From an uncultured Acetatifactor sp. (GTDB taxonomy: Bacteria > Bacillota > Clostridia > Lachnospirales > Lachnospiraceae), in assembly GCA_947625675.1 (NCBI GenBank), contig CANQPH010000006.1:26553-90552 (forward strand): 64,000 nt of DNA. The letters run 5' to 3'. A model generated the notes under the pieces. The model saw only the letters and a list, made by a program, of their open reading frames with translations, was not told the DNA's origin and did no database searches. Of this stretch, positions 25,605 through 33,388 are shown piece after piece (the stretch's first letter is position 1; each line of letters starts with the position of its first letter). A program made the translations under genes and the position numbers.

Positions 25605-25642
25605 AAGAAACTCATCCTTTCCGTAAAAATAGGTTTGGGATA

Positions 25643-25671
25643 AGCATAGCAGAGTGGAATCTTTCAGATAT
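25643..25671 (-). promoter_or_regulatory. Promoter of vanG-vanT
   Basis: Read on the minus strand: ATATCT (25666-25671), a 17-bp spacer, TATGCT (25643-25648). The poor -35 is typical of activator-dependent promoters. Confidence 0.55.
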
Positions 25672-25687
25672 GTTCTTTTTTTCAAAG

Positions 25688-25731
25688 GGTTCTGATGAAT
25701 CCCTGACGAAATTCATACTTTTTTCTGACGA
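25688..25731 (-). promoter_or_regulatory. VanR operator array upstream of vanG
   Basis: Four head-to-tail 11-bp units on the minus strand: TCGTCAGAAAA, AAGTATGAATT, TCGTCAGGGAT, TCATCAGAACC. The array ends 16 bp before the -35. The same motif and the same 16-bp gap occur at vanR. Confidence 0.75.
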
Positions 25732-25810
25732 GCCCCTTTTGGAGAACTTTGAAAAAGCAATCCCCAGGAACTTGTACAGCTCTTAAGGCTGCTGTGAACG
25801 GTGGCCGCCC

Positions 25811-26914
25811 TCACCCCTGGGAAGGCAGGAACAGGATGAAGGCGATGCTTTCGTCGGCGCTCTTGGCCCGGATCCAGCCGCCGTGCAGCTCTACGATCTC
25901 TTTGGTGATGGCCAGCCCCAGGCCTGCGCCGCAGGTGGAAGAGGAGCGGGAGGAATCCAGCCGGAAGAACTGCTCGAAAATTCGGGCCAGTTTGTCCGGA
26001 GAGATGGTTTTGCCGTGATTGTGGATTTCCAGGAGCACGCCGCCCCGGGCCCGGTTCAGGGACAGGTAAATGGGGGAGTCGGCGTAGCTGTAATTGATGG
26101 CGTTGCGGATCAGGTTGTCGAAAACCCGGGCCAGCTTGTCCGGGTCGCAGACCAGGTCGATGTCTTTTTCCAGATGAAGATCCCAGGTCAGGCCCTTTTC
26201 CGCCAGAATGGGAGTGAATTCGCTGGAGATCTGTTCCAGCATCCTGCTCAAATGGATGCACTCCGGTTCCAGGGTCAGGGTGGTCAGGCTGAAACGGGTG
26301 ATGTCGAAAAATTCGTTGATCAGATCTTCCAGTCTCTGGGCCTTGTTCAGGGCGATGCCGGTATAACGCTCCTGAAGCTGCGGGGAGAGCTGTGGCTCGT
26401 CCTGCAGGAGGGAAAGATAGCCGATGACGCTGGTGAGAGGGGTCTTCAGGTCATGGGCCAGGTAAACGATCAGGTCGTTTTTGCGCTGTTCCGACTCCTT
26501 GGCCAGAGCCGCATTGCGCAGGGCTTGCTCCCGCACCTGGTTCAGCTCGTCCTGTACGGTTTTCAGATCCTCCGACAGCTGGATGGGATGGCCCGCAGGC
26601 TGAGCCAGCTCTTCTGCGGCGGCCACCAGCTCGTCCACATAATGCAGGGGCTTGGAAATAAAGTAATAGGTGATGCCCGCCCAGCCCGCAATGGCGCCCA
26701 GAGGCAGGAAAAGCAACTCTACCAGTTTCAGAAACCGGTAAAGGGGATCGTTCAGGTACCAGATGCGGGAGCTGGTGGCGATATAATGGGCGAGAAAAAA
26801 GGAAGCGGTCAGAAAGATCACGTAACTGACCAGGGAAATGCAGTAACGCAGCAAAAGCCGCCTGGCCAGCCGGCTTCTCAGGGAACGATTCTTTTGCGCA
26901 AAAGGATTATTCAA
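25811..26914 (-). CDS. vanS: Sensor histidine kinase, VanS-like
   Basis: The product has 367 residues. Two membrane helices (residues about 24-47 and 63-86) flank a short external loop of ~15-20 residues, then a HAMP-like segment. The DHp box is LAHDLKTPLTSVIGYLSLLQ. N box NLIRNAINYSY and G box CGAGLGLAITKEI follow. It overlaps vanR by 8 bp. The short sensor loop fits VanS_G-type kinases. It should phosphorylate VanR in response to glycopeptide or cell-wall stress; this is inferred from family and context. Confidence 0.88.
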   Translation of the reverse strand: MNNPFAQKNRSLRSRLARRLLLRYCISLVSYVIFLTASFFLAHYIATSSRIWYLNDPLYRFLKLVELLFLPLGAIAGWAGITYYFISKPLHYVDELVAAAEELAQPAGHPIQLSEDLKTVQDELNQVREQALRNAALAKESEQRKNDLIVYLAHDLKTPLTSVIGYLSLLQDEPQLSPQLQERYTGIALNKAQRLEDLINEFFDITRFSLTTLTLEPECIHLSRMLEQISSEFTPILAEKGLTWDLHLEKDIDLVCDPDKLARVFDNLIRNAINYSYADSPIYLSLNRARGGVLLEIHNHGKTISPDKLARIFEQFFRLDSSRSSSTCGAGLGLAITKEIVELHGGWIRAKSADESIAFILFLPSQG

Positions 26915-27602
26915 TGGTATATCCCACCCCCCAGACGGTTTTGACGAACCTGGGCCTTCTGGCCGGTTCCTGCATTTTTTCCCGGAGCCTGGCGATATGG
27001 GCCATGACGGTGTTGTTGCTTTCCAGGTATTTTTCTCCCCAGACCGCCTCGAAAAGCTCTTCGGAAGAGACCACGCTGCCCCGGTGCTCGCAGAGGTACC
27101 ATAAAATGTTGAATTCCATGGGGGTCAGTCCCAGATCCCTGCCATTTAAAGTGCATTTGTGGCTGCTGCGGGAGATGTGCAGGCCACGGATGTTGAATTC
27201 GTCCGTCTCCTTCAGACTGCCCTCGCCGGAATTGTAGCGCATGTACCGGCGCAGCTGGGTCTTGACCCGGGCCATGAGCTCCAGGGGATTGAATGGCTTG
27301 GTGACATAGTCATCCGCCCCCAGGGTCAGGCCCATGATCTTGTCCATGTCCTCCACCTTGGCGGTCAGCATGATGATGGGAAAAAGGAAATGTTCCCGGA
27401 TCTTCTGACAAAGCTGAAAGCCGCTCATATCCGGCAGCATCACGTCCAAAAGGGCCAGACTGATCTCTTCCTCCTGAATGCAGCGCAGTGCATCCAGGGC
27501 GTTGTAAAATTTCCGCACCTCATAGCCTTCGTTCTGCAGATAGACCTCCACCAAATCCGCAATTTCCCGCTCATCGTCCACGATGACAATCTTCACGCCC
27601 AT
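26907..27602 (-). CDS. vanR: Response regulator, VanR-like
   Basis: The product has 231 residues from the ATG at 27602. The receiver has VDDEREIADLV, acceptor Asp in LALLDVMLPDMSG and Lys in DDYVTKPFNPLELMARVK. The OmpR winged helix follows (LTPMEFNILWYLCEHRGSVV, then VWGVGYTIE). The LELMARVKTQLRRY stretch is a hallmark of VanR-type regulators. It is first in the vanRS unit and has its own promoter with an 11-bp repeat array. Confidence 0.9.
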   Translation of the reverse strand: MGVKIVIVDDEREIADLVEVYLQNEGYEVRKFYNALDALRCIQEEEISLALLDVMLPDMSGFQLCQKIREHFLFPIIMLTAKVEDMDKIMGLTLGADDYVTKPFNPLELMARVKTQLRRYMRYNSGEGSLKETDEFNIRGLHISRSSHKCTLNGRDLGLTPMEFNILWYLCEHRGSVVSSEELFEAVWGEKYLESNNTVMAHIARLREKMQEPARRPRFVKTVWGVGYTIE

Positions 27603-27688
27603 GACAACTCTCCCCGATCCTATATTTCCATATAAAAATATCCCCACGGATGCCTGCGGCAGCCCCTGCCCGTTGGACATCCCCCTAA

Positions 27689-27718
27689 AGTATAGCACAG
27701 ACGCCTTCCAGGTGACAA
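27689..27718 (-). promoter_or_regulatory. Promoter of vanRS
   Basis: Read on the minus strand: TTGTCA (27713-27718), an 18-bp spacer, TATACT (27689-27694). Confidence 0.7.
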
Positions 27719-27734
27719 TGAGAACCCTCCGGGA

Positions 27735-27767
27735 ATATCTGATATTTTTCTTACGATTTTATGACGT
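27735..27767 (-). promoter_or_regulatory. VanR operator array upstream of vanR
   Basis: Three 11-bp units on the minus strand: ACGTCATAAAA, TCGTAAGAAAA, ATATCAGATAT. The array stops 16 bp before the -35, as at vanG. It suggests autoregulation. Confidence 0.65.
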
Positions 27768-27794
27768 TTTTCGGCAGGCGGCCTTCTTTGCAAT

Positions 27795-27956
27795 GGCTGC
27801 AGGTCGATCCTCCCGCAACCTCTGTCGATTGCTTTGCGGCTCTTGCTGCGATCCTTGTTCGATCTTTTTGTGGTTCTTGCTGAGATCCCTGTCAGCCATT
27901 TTGTGGCCTTTGAAACGATTCCCGTCGGCCACTTTTGCGGCCGCTTCCGGGCAGCA
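27795..27956 (-). repeat. Degenerate tandem repeat, ~34-bp unit, about four copies
   Basis: On the minus strand the units share a core like AAGAGCCGCAAAG(A/T) then GATCGACAGGGAT. They fill the space between the orphan regulator stop and the vanR upstream region. Confidence 0.6.
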
Positions 27957-28634
27957 TCACTTCGCCAGCTGGAAGCCTGTCCCCCAGATGGTCCTGATGT
28001 AGGGCCGGTTGGTCACTTCCTTTAACTTTCGGCGGATGTTGCTGATATGGACGTTGATGGTCTTGTCTTCGCCGAGATAGAGGTCGTCCCAGGCGTAATC
28101 ATAGATTTCCCGTTTGGTGAAGATTCGGTCCGGATTGGAGACCAGAAGCTCCAGGATCTTGAACTCCTGTTTGGTCAGGGGAATTTCCTTCCCCTTAACG
28201 GCGGCCTGATAGGATACTGTATCCAGAGTCAGTTCCTGATATTGGTAGAACTGGACTTTGGGTTCCTTGCGGGAAGAGAAAAGGCGGATCTGTGCGCCCA
28301 CTCGGTCCGTCAGCTCTTTGACCACAATGGGATCGCCCTTGGTTTCCGATGCGCCCTCGGGCAGGATGTGTACCTGGTGCCTGGAGTTTTGGGCGATGGA
28401 AACGGCGATGATGGGAATGTCCTGACTGCGGCGGATCCGGGCGACAATGCTTTTCAGATCCAGCCCGGTCATCCCGATGTCCAGGATCGCTAAGGAAAAG
28501 GGATCCCGTTCCGCAAAGAACAAACCTTCTGTTCCGGAAAAGGCCTGGGTGCAGGAATATCCGGCCCTTCTGAGGGAATCTGACAGCAGCTCGCTGATTT
28601 CCATATTGTCTTCGATCAGTAGAATTCGCTCCAT
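27957..28634 (-). CDS. Orphan OmpR-family response regulator with degenerate receiver
   Basis: The product has 225 residues from the ATG at 28634 after GGGAGGG. The receiver keeps the acidic start (LIEDN) and the acceptor Asp (LAILDIGM). The segment around the normally invariant Lys-Pro reads GASETKGDPIVVKEL, without the usual TKPF. The DNA-binding domain is complete (LTKQEFKILELLVSNPDRIF, NVHISNIRRKL, IWGTGFQLAK). No kinase gene is adjacent. Signalling may be non-canonical. It could serve a remote kinase or act without phosphorylation. Confidence 0.8.
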   Translation of the reverse strand: MERILLIEDNMEISELLSDSLRRAGYSCTQAFSGTEGLFFAERDPFSLAILDIGMTGLDLKSIVARIRRSQDIPIIAVSIAQNSRHQVHILPEGASETKGDPIVVKELTDRVGAQIRLFSSRKEPKVQFYQYQELTLDTVSYQAAVKGKEIPLTKQEFKILELLVSNPDRIFTKREIYDYAWDDLYLGEDKTINVHISNIRRKLKEVTNRPYIRTIWGTGFQLAK

Positions 28635-28719
28635 GCGTTCCCTCCCCCTTGTCTTTGGTATGTTAAAATTATACATTTTTTAAAATCCTATGTAAAGTAT
28701 GGATTCTTGGAGAAAACTA

Positions 28720-28748
28720 TTGCGCAAGAAGGGACGGACGGCTATAAT
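28720..28748 (+). promoter_or_regulatory. Promoter of fprA
   Basis: TTGCGC, a 17-bp spacer and TATAAT, 35 bp before the ATG. Confidence 0.7.
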
Positions 28749-28782
28749 GAGTACAAGCATTATTTTGAAGGAGGCTGTGACA

Positions 28783-29946
28783 ATGACAAAAGTAACGAAT
28801 TCTATCCTGTATGCGGGAGTCAACGATCATGAGGTGGATCTGTTCGAGGGGCAATATGTGGTGCCCAACGGCATGGCTTACAATTCCTATGTGATCCTGG
28901 ACGAATCCATCGCCGTGATGGACACCGTGGACGTTCATAAAACCGGGGAATGGCTGGCCAATCTGGAAGAGATCCTGAGCGGGCGCACGCCGAGTTATCT
29001 GGTGGTGCAGCACATGGAGCCGGATCATGCGGGCTCCATCGAGGCCTTTGTGCAAAAATATCCGGAGGCTACGGTGGTAGGAAATGCCAAGACATTTGCC
29101 ATTATGGGACAGTTCTTCCCGGAACTAAATCTCGACAAGAAGCTGGCGGTGAAGGACGGGGAGGCTCTGTCCCTGGGCGCTCACGAGCTGCATTTCACCT
29201 TCGCACCCATGGTGCATTGGCCGGAAGTCATGCTGACCTATGAATCTGCGGAAAAGGTGCTGTTCTCCGCCGATGCTTTCGGCAAGTTCGGGGCCCTGGA
29301 CGTGGAGGAAGATTGGGCCTGCGAGGCCAGGAGGTATTACATCGGCATCGTGGGAAAATACGGCATGATGGTGCAGAACGTCCTGAAAAAGGCGGCGGCT
29401 CTGGACATCGCCGTCATCTGTCCTCTGCACGGGCCGGTGCTGCGGGAAAACTTGGGCTATTACCTGAATCTGTATGACATTTGGTCCTCTTATCGTCCGG
29501 AAAGCCAGGGGGTGTGCGTCTGCTATACTTCCGTTTACGGACATACGAAGGAAGCGGTGGAGCTTCTGTGCGGCAAGCTGGAGGAAGCGGGCGTGAAGGT
29601 GGCTTGTCATGACCTGGCCAGGGAAGATATGGCGGAGGCCGTGGAGGACGCTTTCCGCTATGACAGGCTGGTTCTGGCCACCACTACTTATAATGCGGGA
29701 ATCTTTCCCTTCATGAGAACCTTTATCGACCACCTCACGGAGCGGAATTTCCAGAAGCGCACCGTGGCCCTGATCGAGAATGGTTCCTGGGGACCCATGG
29801 CGGCCAAGGTCATGCAGGAGATGCTCCAGAAGGCCAAGGAGATCACTTATGCGGAAAACAACGTGACTATTAAGTCCGCTCTGAACGAGGAGAGCAAGGC
29901 CAAGGTGGAGGCTCTGGCCAGGGAACTGGCTTCAGAAAAATTTTAG
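28783..29946 (+). CDS. fprA: A-type flavoprotein (flavodiiron protein) FprA
   Basis: The product has 387 residues from the ATG 8 bp after AAGGAGG. The N-terminal metallo-beta-lactamase domain carries all diiron ligands: HMEPDH (H-x-E-x-D-H), MVHWPE, SADAFG and CPLHGPV. The C-terminal flavodoxin domain starts near CVCYTSVYGHTKEA. No rubredoxin domain is fused, so it is a class A enzyme. It reduces O2 (and often NO) to protect anaerobes and takes electrons from a rubredoxin or flavin reductase. Monocistronic, with its own promoter. Confidence 0.95.
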   Translation: MTKVTNSILYAGVNDHEVDLFEGQYVVPNGMAYNSYVILDESIAVMDTVDVHKTGEWLANLEEILSGRTPSYLVVQHMEPDHAGSIEAFVQKYPEATVVGNAKTFAIMGQFFPELNLDKKLAVKDGEALSLGAHELHFTFAPMVHWPEVMLTYESAEKVLFSADAFGKFGALDVEEDWACEARRYYIGIVGKYGMMVQNVLKKAAALDIAVICPLHGPVLRENLGYYLNLYDIWSSYRPESQGVCVCYTSVYGHTKEAVELLCGKLEEAGVKVACHDLAREDMAEAVEDAFRYDRLVLATTTYNAGIFPFMRTFIDHLTERNFQKRTVALIENGSWGPMAAKVMQEMLQKAKEITYAENNVTIKSALNEESKAKVEALARELASEKF

Positions 29947-30085
29947 AAATTCCTAAGCAATTCCCAAGGAATGCATGAGGAAAAAGGCAGGAAGAAAATC
30001 TCATCCAGGAGTATGCTATAAGCAGATCAGGAAAGACTACAGATCAAAAGTATGCGATTGGCAAATCTGGAAAGGATGAGATGAT

Positions 30086-30943
30086 ATGCAAAGACAATCG
30101 GTTGTTAGGAAGAGGCGCAGGAGACGCCCCGTCTGGCTGAAGGCGGGGGCCGTTCTCCTTGTCGCTTTTCTGGTGTTCCTCCTGCTTCCCAAGGGGGTGC
30201 CCACGCTGCTTGCGGATTCCGTCCTGCGGACCTTGAAGGGGCTGGCGGGAAATTCCCGGGAGGCGGAAGGGCAGGATAACGGGGAGATCGCCCAGATCCT
30301 CGGCACGGAGATTGTAAACGGCAGGGAGCAGAAGGAAATAGAAGCGCTGCAGGAGTTGTTGGAGTTAAATGCGGAAGCGGAGGATTTCGTAAACGGATAC
30401 GGGGACCGGGCGTCCTATCTGGGGCAGGAAATCGATCTGTCGGCGGACTTCCAGAGCGGCCGGGTACCTCTGCTCATGCAATGGGACAAGCGCTGGGGTT
30501 ACGATCTGTACGGGGACAGCATGATCGGGCTGTCCGGCTGCGGGCCCACCTGCCTGGCCATGGCTTACCTTTACTTTACGGAGGATCTTACGGCCAATCC
30601 CCGCACCATGGCCCAATTCGCCTATAAGAACGGCTATTTCGTGAGCGGCGGCACCAGCTGGGATCTCTGGACCGAGGGAGTGAAGAAGTTGGGTCTGTCG
30701 GGGGAGGAACTGCCCCTGGACCAGGGCCGGATGGAAAGGGCGCTGGACAACGGCAGCCTGATCGTCTGCAGCATGCGCCCCGGAGATTTCACCACCACGG
30801 GACATTTCATTTTGATCTATGGCTATGATGAAAACGGTTTTCGGGTGAATGACCCTAACCGCAGGAGCAACAGCGAGAAGCAGTGGACCTACGAGGTGCT
30901 GCAGGGACAGATCAAGAACCTGTGGGCCATAAGCGCTTCCTGA
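30086..30943 (+). CDS. Membrane-anchored C39-like cysteine peptidase
   Basis: The product has 285 residues. A basic N-terminus (RKRRRRRP) and one helix (residues about 17-36) anchor it, with the catalytic domain outside. The papain-like peptidase_C39_2 fold shows LLMQWDKRWGYDLYG, the catalytic Cys in LSGCGPTCLAMA, His in TTTGHFILIYGY and the third residue in VNDPNRRSN. Such proteins are thought to cleave cell-surface or peptidoglycan-linked peptides; the substrate is unknown. The gene stands alone, ended by a strong terminator at 31105. Confidence 0.85.
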   Translation: MQRQSVVRKRRRRRPVWLKAGAVLLVAFLVFLLLPKGVPTLLADSVLRTLKGLAGNSREAEGQDNGEIAQILGTEIVNGREQKEIEALQELLELNAEAEDFVNGYGDRASYLGQEIDLSADFQSGRVPLLMQWDKRWGYDLYGDSMIGLSGCGPTCLAMAYLYFTEDLTANPRTMAQFAYKNGYFVSGGTSWDLWTEGVKKLGLSGEELPLDQGRMERALDNGSLIVCSMRPGDFTTTGHFILIYGYDENGFRVNDPNRRSNSEKQWTYEVLQGQIKNLWAISAS

Positions 30944-30949
30944 TTTTTC

Positions 30950-31085
30950 GGAGGCGATGTTTGGCTGTATGGGAGCGAAAGAAGTGGTGCGGAAACGGCG
31001 TTTGGCTGTATGGGAGCGAAGGAAGCGGAACGAAAACAGCAGAGTGGTGCGGAACTGAAAGGAAGCGGTATGGGAGCGGATCGGG
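30950..31085 (+). repeat. Degenerate tandem repeat after the C39 gene
   Basis: TTTGGCTGTATGGGAGCGAA occurs twice (about 30960 and 31003), with partial copies containing GTGGTGCGGAA and GGTATGGGAGCGGA. Confidence 0.7.
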
Positions 31086-31104
31086 AACCTTGTCGGAAGG
31101 ATTA

Positions 31105-31140
31105 TGGGCCTGGAAGAGAGAACTCTTCCGGGCCTTTTTT
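31105..31140 (+). terminator. Strong Rho-independent terminator
   Basis: GGGCCTGGAAGAG-AGAA-CTCTTCCGGGCC followed by TTTTTT. Confidence 0.9.
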
Positions 31141-31175
31141 GCGTCCATATTTTCGGAGCGCCATTTTATGAGCAA

Positions 31176-31284
31176 CGGTAGTATATCCGCTCCTTTGGAG
31201 CGGACTTAAAAGCGACGGAATGCACGTAGTGCGGTTTTGCCAGCCGAATTTATTCGGCTTGGGTGCAGGCTGAACTGTTACGAA
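31176..31284. repeat. Palindromic element with two hairpins
   Basis: TCCGCTCC-TTT-GGAGCGGA and AGCCGAA-TTTA-TTCGGCT are followed by CTGAACTGTTACGAA, which resembles the ends of the elements at 50081-50256 and 61010-61039. Non-coding. Confidence 0.5.
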
Positions 31285-31321
31285 TTATATTTTTACAGAA
31301 AAAATTTTTTATAAAAATGTG

Positions 31322-31363
31322 TTGACAACAGTGTGCATACTGTATATACTGTATATGTACAGT
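31322..31363 (+). promoter_or_regulatory. Promoter and operator of the GntR-ABC operon
   Basis: TTGACA (31322), a 17-bp spacer and TATACT (31345). The palindrome ACTGTA-TATG-TACAGT (31348-31363), with an extra TACTGTA half-site upstream, overlaps the -10 and is a likely site for the first gene's product. Confidence 0.8.
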
Positions 31364-31389
31364 AACTGTAGCGAAAAAGAGGTTTGAGA

Positions 31390-31767
31390 ATGAATATATT
31401 CATTGACAACAGGAGCGGCACTCCCATTTATGATCAGATTTATTCTCAGATCAAGGCACAGATCATCAGCGGTTCTCTGAAGGAGGATGAAGCGCTTCCC
31501 TCCATCCGCAGTCTGGCCAAGGATCTGGGGATCAGCGTGATCACCACCAAGAGGGCCTATGAGGAGTTGGAACGGGAAGGCTTCCTCTATACGGTGGCGG
31601 CCAAGGGGTGCTTCGTGGCGCCCAAGAACATTGAATTGCTGCAGGAAGAGAATCTGAAGAAGATCGAGGATCACATGCAGCAGATCATGAAGCTTGCGGC
31701 GGCCTGCAATTTGGAAGAGGAGGATGTCTTTGAGATGTTCCGCCTCCTTTGGGGAGAAGAGACATAG
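31390..31767 (+). CDS. GntR-family regulator, YtrA subfamily
   Basis: The product has 125 residues. The winged helix (PIYDQIYSQIKAQIISGSLK, then LPSIRSLAKDLGISVITTKRAYEELE) is followed by a short dimerisation tail of ~50 residues. Short GntR proteins like this (YtrA type) control adjacent ABC transporter genes. The gene is first in an operon with an ATPase and a membrane protein. A palindrome overlapping its own -10 implies autorepression. Confidence 0.92.
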   Translation: MNIFIDNRSGTPIYDQIYSQIKAQIISGSLKEDEALPSIRSLAKDLGISVITTKRAYEELEREGFLYTVAAKGCFVAPKNIELLQEENLKKIEDHMQQIMKLAAACNLEEEDVFEMFRLLWGEET

Positions 31768-31770
31768 AAC

Positions 31771-31822
31771 GCACAAAGTCCCCCAAATTCAAATGCCGCC
31801 TGATCGGCGGCAGAATGCGAGG
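31771..31822 (+). repeat. Dispersed 54-bp leader repeat, copy B
   Basis: About 79% identical to 7721-7774. Here GCCGCC-TGAT-CGGCGGC could form a hairpin just before the ABC ATPase ribosome binding site. Confidence 0.7.
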
Positions 31823-31826
31823 AAGT

Positions 31827-32699
31827 ATGAATACGTTAGAAATTAAAGGTTTGACCAAGCATTACCGGGGCTTTGCCCTGGATGGGGTGGATCTCGTTCT
31901 GCCCCAGGGCTGCATCCTGGGCCTGATTGGGGAAAACGGGGCGGGGAAGAGCACCACCATCAAGCTGATTCTGAACATGATACGGGCGGAGGAAGGAAGT
32001 GTCCGTATTTTTGGAAAGGAAAACGTCGCTTCCATGCCCTCCGTGCTGGAGAACGTGGGCGTGGTGCTGGACGAAGTGGGCTTCCCCGGCTGTCTGAACA
32101 CCGCTCAGATAGGAAAGATCATGGAGGATACTTATCGGAACTGGGAGGAGGAAACCTACCAGGGGTATCTGAAACAGCTCTCCGTGCCGGAAAAGAAACC
32201 TTTCCGTGATTTTTCCAAAGGAAATAAGATGAAACTGGGTATTGCGGTGGCCTTGAGCCATCAGGCGAAGCTTCTGATCCTGGATGAGCCCACTTCCGGT
32301 CTGGATCCCGTGGTGCGGGATCAGGTGGTGGATATTCTGGGAAATTTCACCAGGGAGGAGTCCCACGCCGTGCTGATCTCCTCCCACATCGTCAGCGATC
32401 TGGAGAGGATCTGCGATTATATCGCCTTTTTGCACCAGGGGAAGCTGATGCTGTGCGAGGAAAAGGACGTGCTTTTAGAGGAGTACGGTCTGGCCCACTG
32501 TACCGCAGAACAGTTGGCGGAACTCCCGAAAGAGGCCGTAAAAGGGAGCAAAAGTTCTCCCTATGGGGCGGAGGCCCTGGTGAGGAAGAGTCTGCTGCGG
32601 GAGGAACGGGAGCGGCAGGGGCTTCAGATCAGCCCCGTCACCATCGAAGAGTTGTTTGTATACATGGTCAAAAATGCGGATCAAGGGAGGAAGGATTGA
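31827..32699 (+). CDS. ABC transporter ATPase, YtrB/BcrA-like
   Basis: The product has 290 residues from the ATG after GAGGAAG. Walker A GENGAGKSTT, signature FSKGNKMKLGIAVAL (SKG in place of SGG), Walker B LLILDEPTSGLDP and the switch His in SSHIVSDLERICDY. The C-terminal ~65 residues are a variable tail. The downstream membrane gene begins one base after its stop. Such GntR-controlled pairs export lipids or antibiotics or sense envelope stress; the substrate is unknown. Confidence 0.92.
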   Translation: MNTLEIKGLTKHYRGFALDGVDLVLPQGCILGLIGENGAGKSTTIKLILNMIRAEEGSVRIFGKENVASMPSVLENVGVVLDEVGFPGCLNTAQIGKIMEDTYRNWEEETYQGYLKQLSVPEKKPFRDFSKGNKMKLGIAVALSHQAKLLILDEPTSGLDPVVRDQVVDILGNFTREESHAVLISSHIVSDLERICDYIAFLHQGKLMLCEEKDVLLEEYGLAHCTAEQLAELPKEAVKGSKSSPYGAEALVRKSLLREERERQGLQISPVTIEELFVYMVKNADQGRKD

Positions 32700-32700
32700 G

Positions 32701-33351
32701 ATGAAGGGACTTTTGAGGAAAGATTTTTATATGATGAAAAGCTATTGTAAAGGCTCCATCCTTTTGGTCTTGATTTTTCTGGGGGCGACCATCGTGGCCC
32801 ATGAAAATTATCTGTTTTTGTTGTATCCGTTTCTGATCGTCAGCCTCTTTCCCATGACCTTGCTGAGTTATGAGGAACAGGCCGGATGGGACCGATATGT
32901 GGGGGCCTTCCCTTATTCCAAGGCTGCGGTGGTGTCCTCCAAATATGTGGTGGCCCTCCTCAGCACGGCTGCGGTGGCCCTGATCTTTGCGGCAGGGCTG
33001 TTAATCAGGGGAGCGTTTGTGAGCGGGGAGAGGATTTCTTTGGAAACTTGCCTGGGGATTTTTCTTTCTATGATGCTTCTGGGAATTTTAAGTCCCGGTC
33101 TCCTGCTGCCCTTTTTGCTTCGATTCGGAGTGGCCAAGGGAAGAGTGGTCTTCATCTGCGTGGTGGCGGTGCTTGCGGCGGCCGTGGGGGCTCTGGGGAG
33201 CATCGCCGGCGGAAGCGGTGCGGATGCGTTTTTCCTGACGGCTTTGAACCCTGTCGGTGTAAAATTCTGGCTCTTCTGTCTGGCGGGAATTCTGTATTAT
33301 GCCCTGTCCTGGGGGCTGGCCATATGGCTGTACCGCAAAAAGGAGCTGTAA
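32701..33351 (+). CDS. ABC-2 type permease
   Basis: The product has 216 residues and six hydrophobic segments. The start MKGLLRKDFYMMKSY is typical of the small ABC-2 membrane proteins found in YtrA-type operons, and ERISLETCLGIFLSMMLLG and GWDRYVGAFPYSK are also family-like. It forms the membrane part of the exporter with the upstream ATPase. Its 3' end runs into a short repeat (AAAAGAGCTGTAAAAGGGG, two copies) before the phosphatase gene. Confidence 0.88.
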   Translation: MKGLLRKDFYMMKSYCKGSILLVLIFLGATIVAHENYLFLLYPFLIVSLFPMTLLSYEEQAGWDRYVGAFPYSKAAVVSSKYVVALLSTAAVALIFAAGLLIRGAFVSGERISLETCLGIFLSMMLLGILSPGLLLPFLLRFGVAKGRVVFICVVAVLAAAVGALGSIAGGSGADAFFLTALNPVGVKFWLFCLAGILYYALSWGLAIWLYRKKEL

Positions 33352-33386
33352 AAGGGGCGAAAAGAGCTGTAAAAGGGGTGAAAAAA
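33338..33386 (+). repeat. Short direct repeat, ~21-bp unit, two copies
   Basis: GAGCTGTAAAAGGGGCGAAAA then GAGCTGTAAAAGGGGTGAAAA, straddling the permease stop and the leader of the next gene. Confidence 0.75.
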
Positions 33387-33388
33387 GG

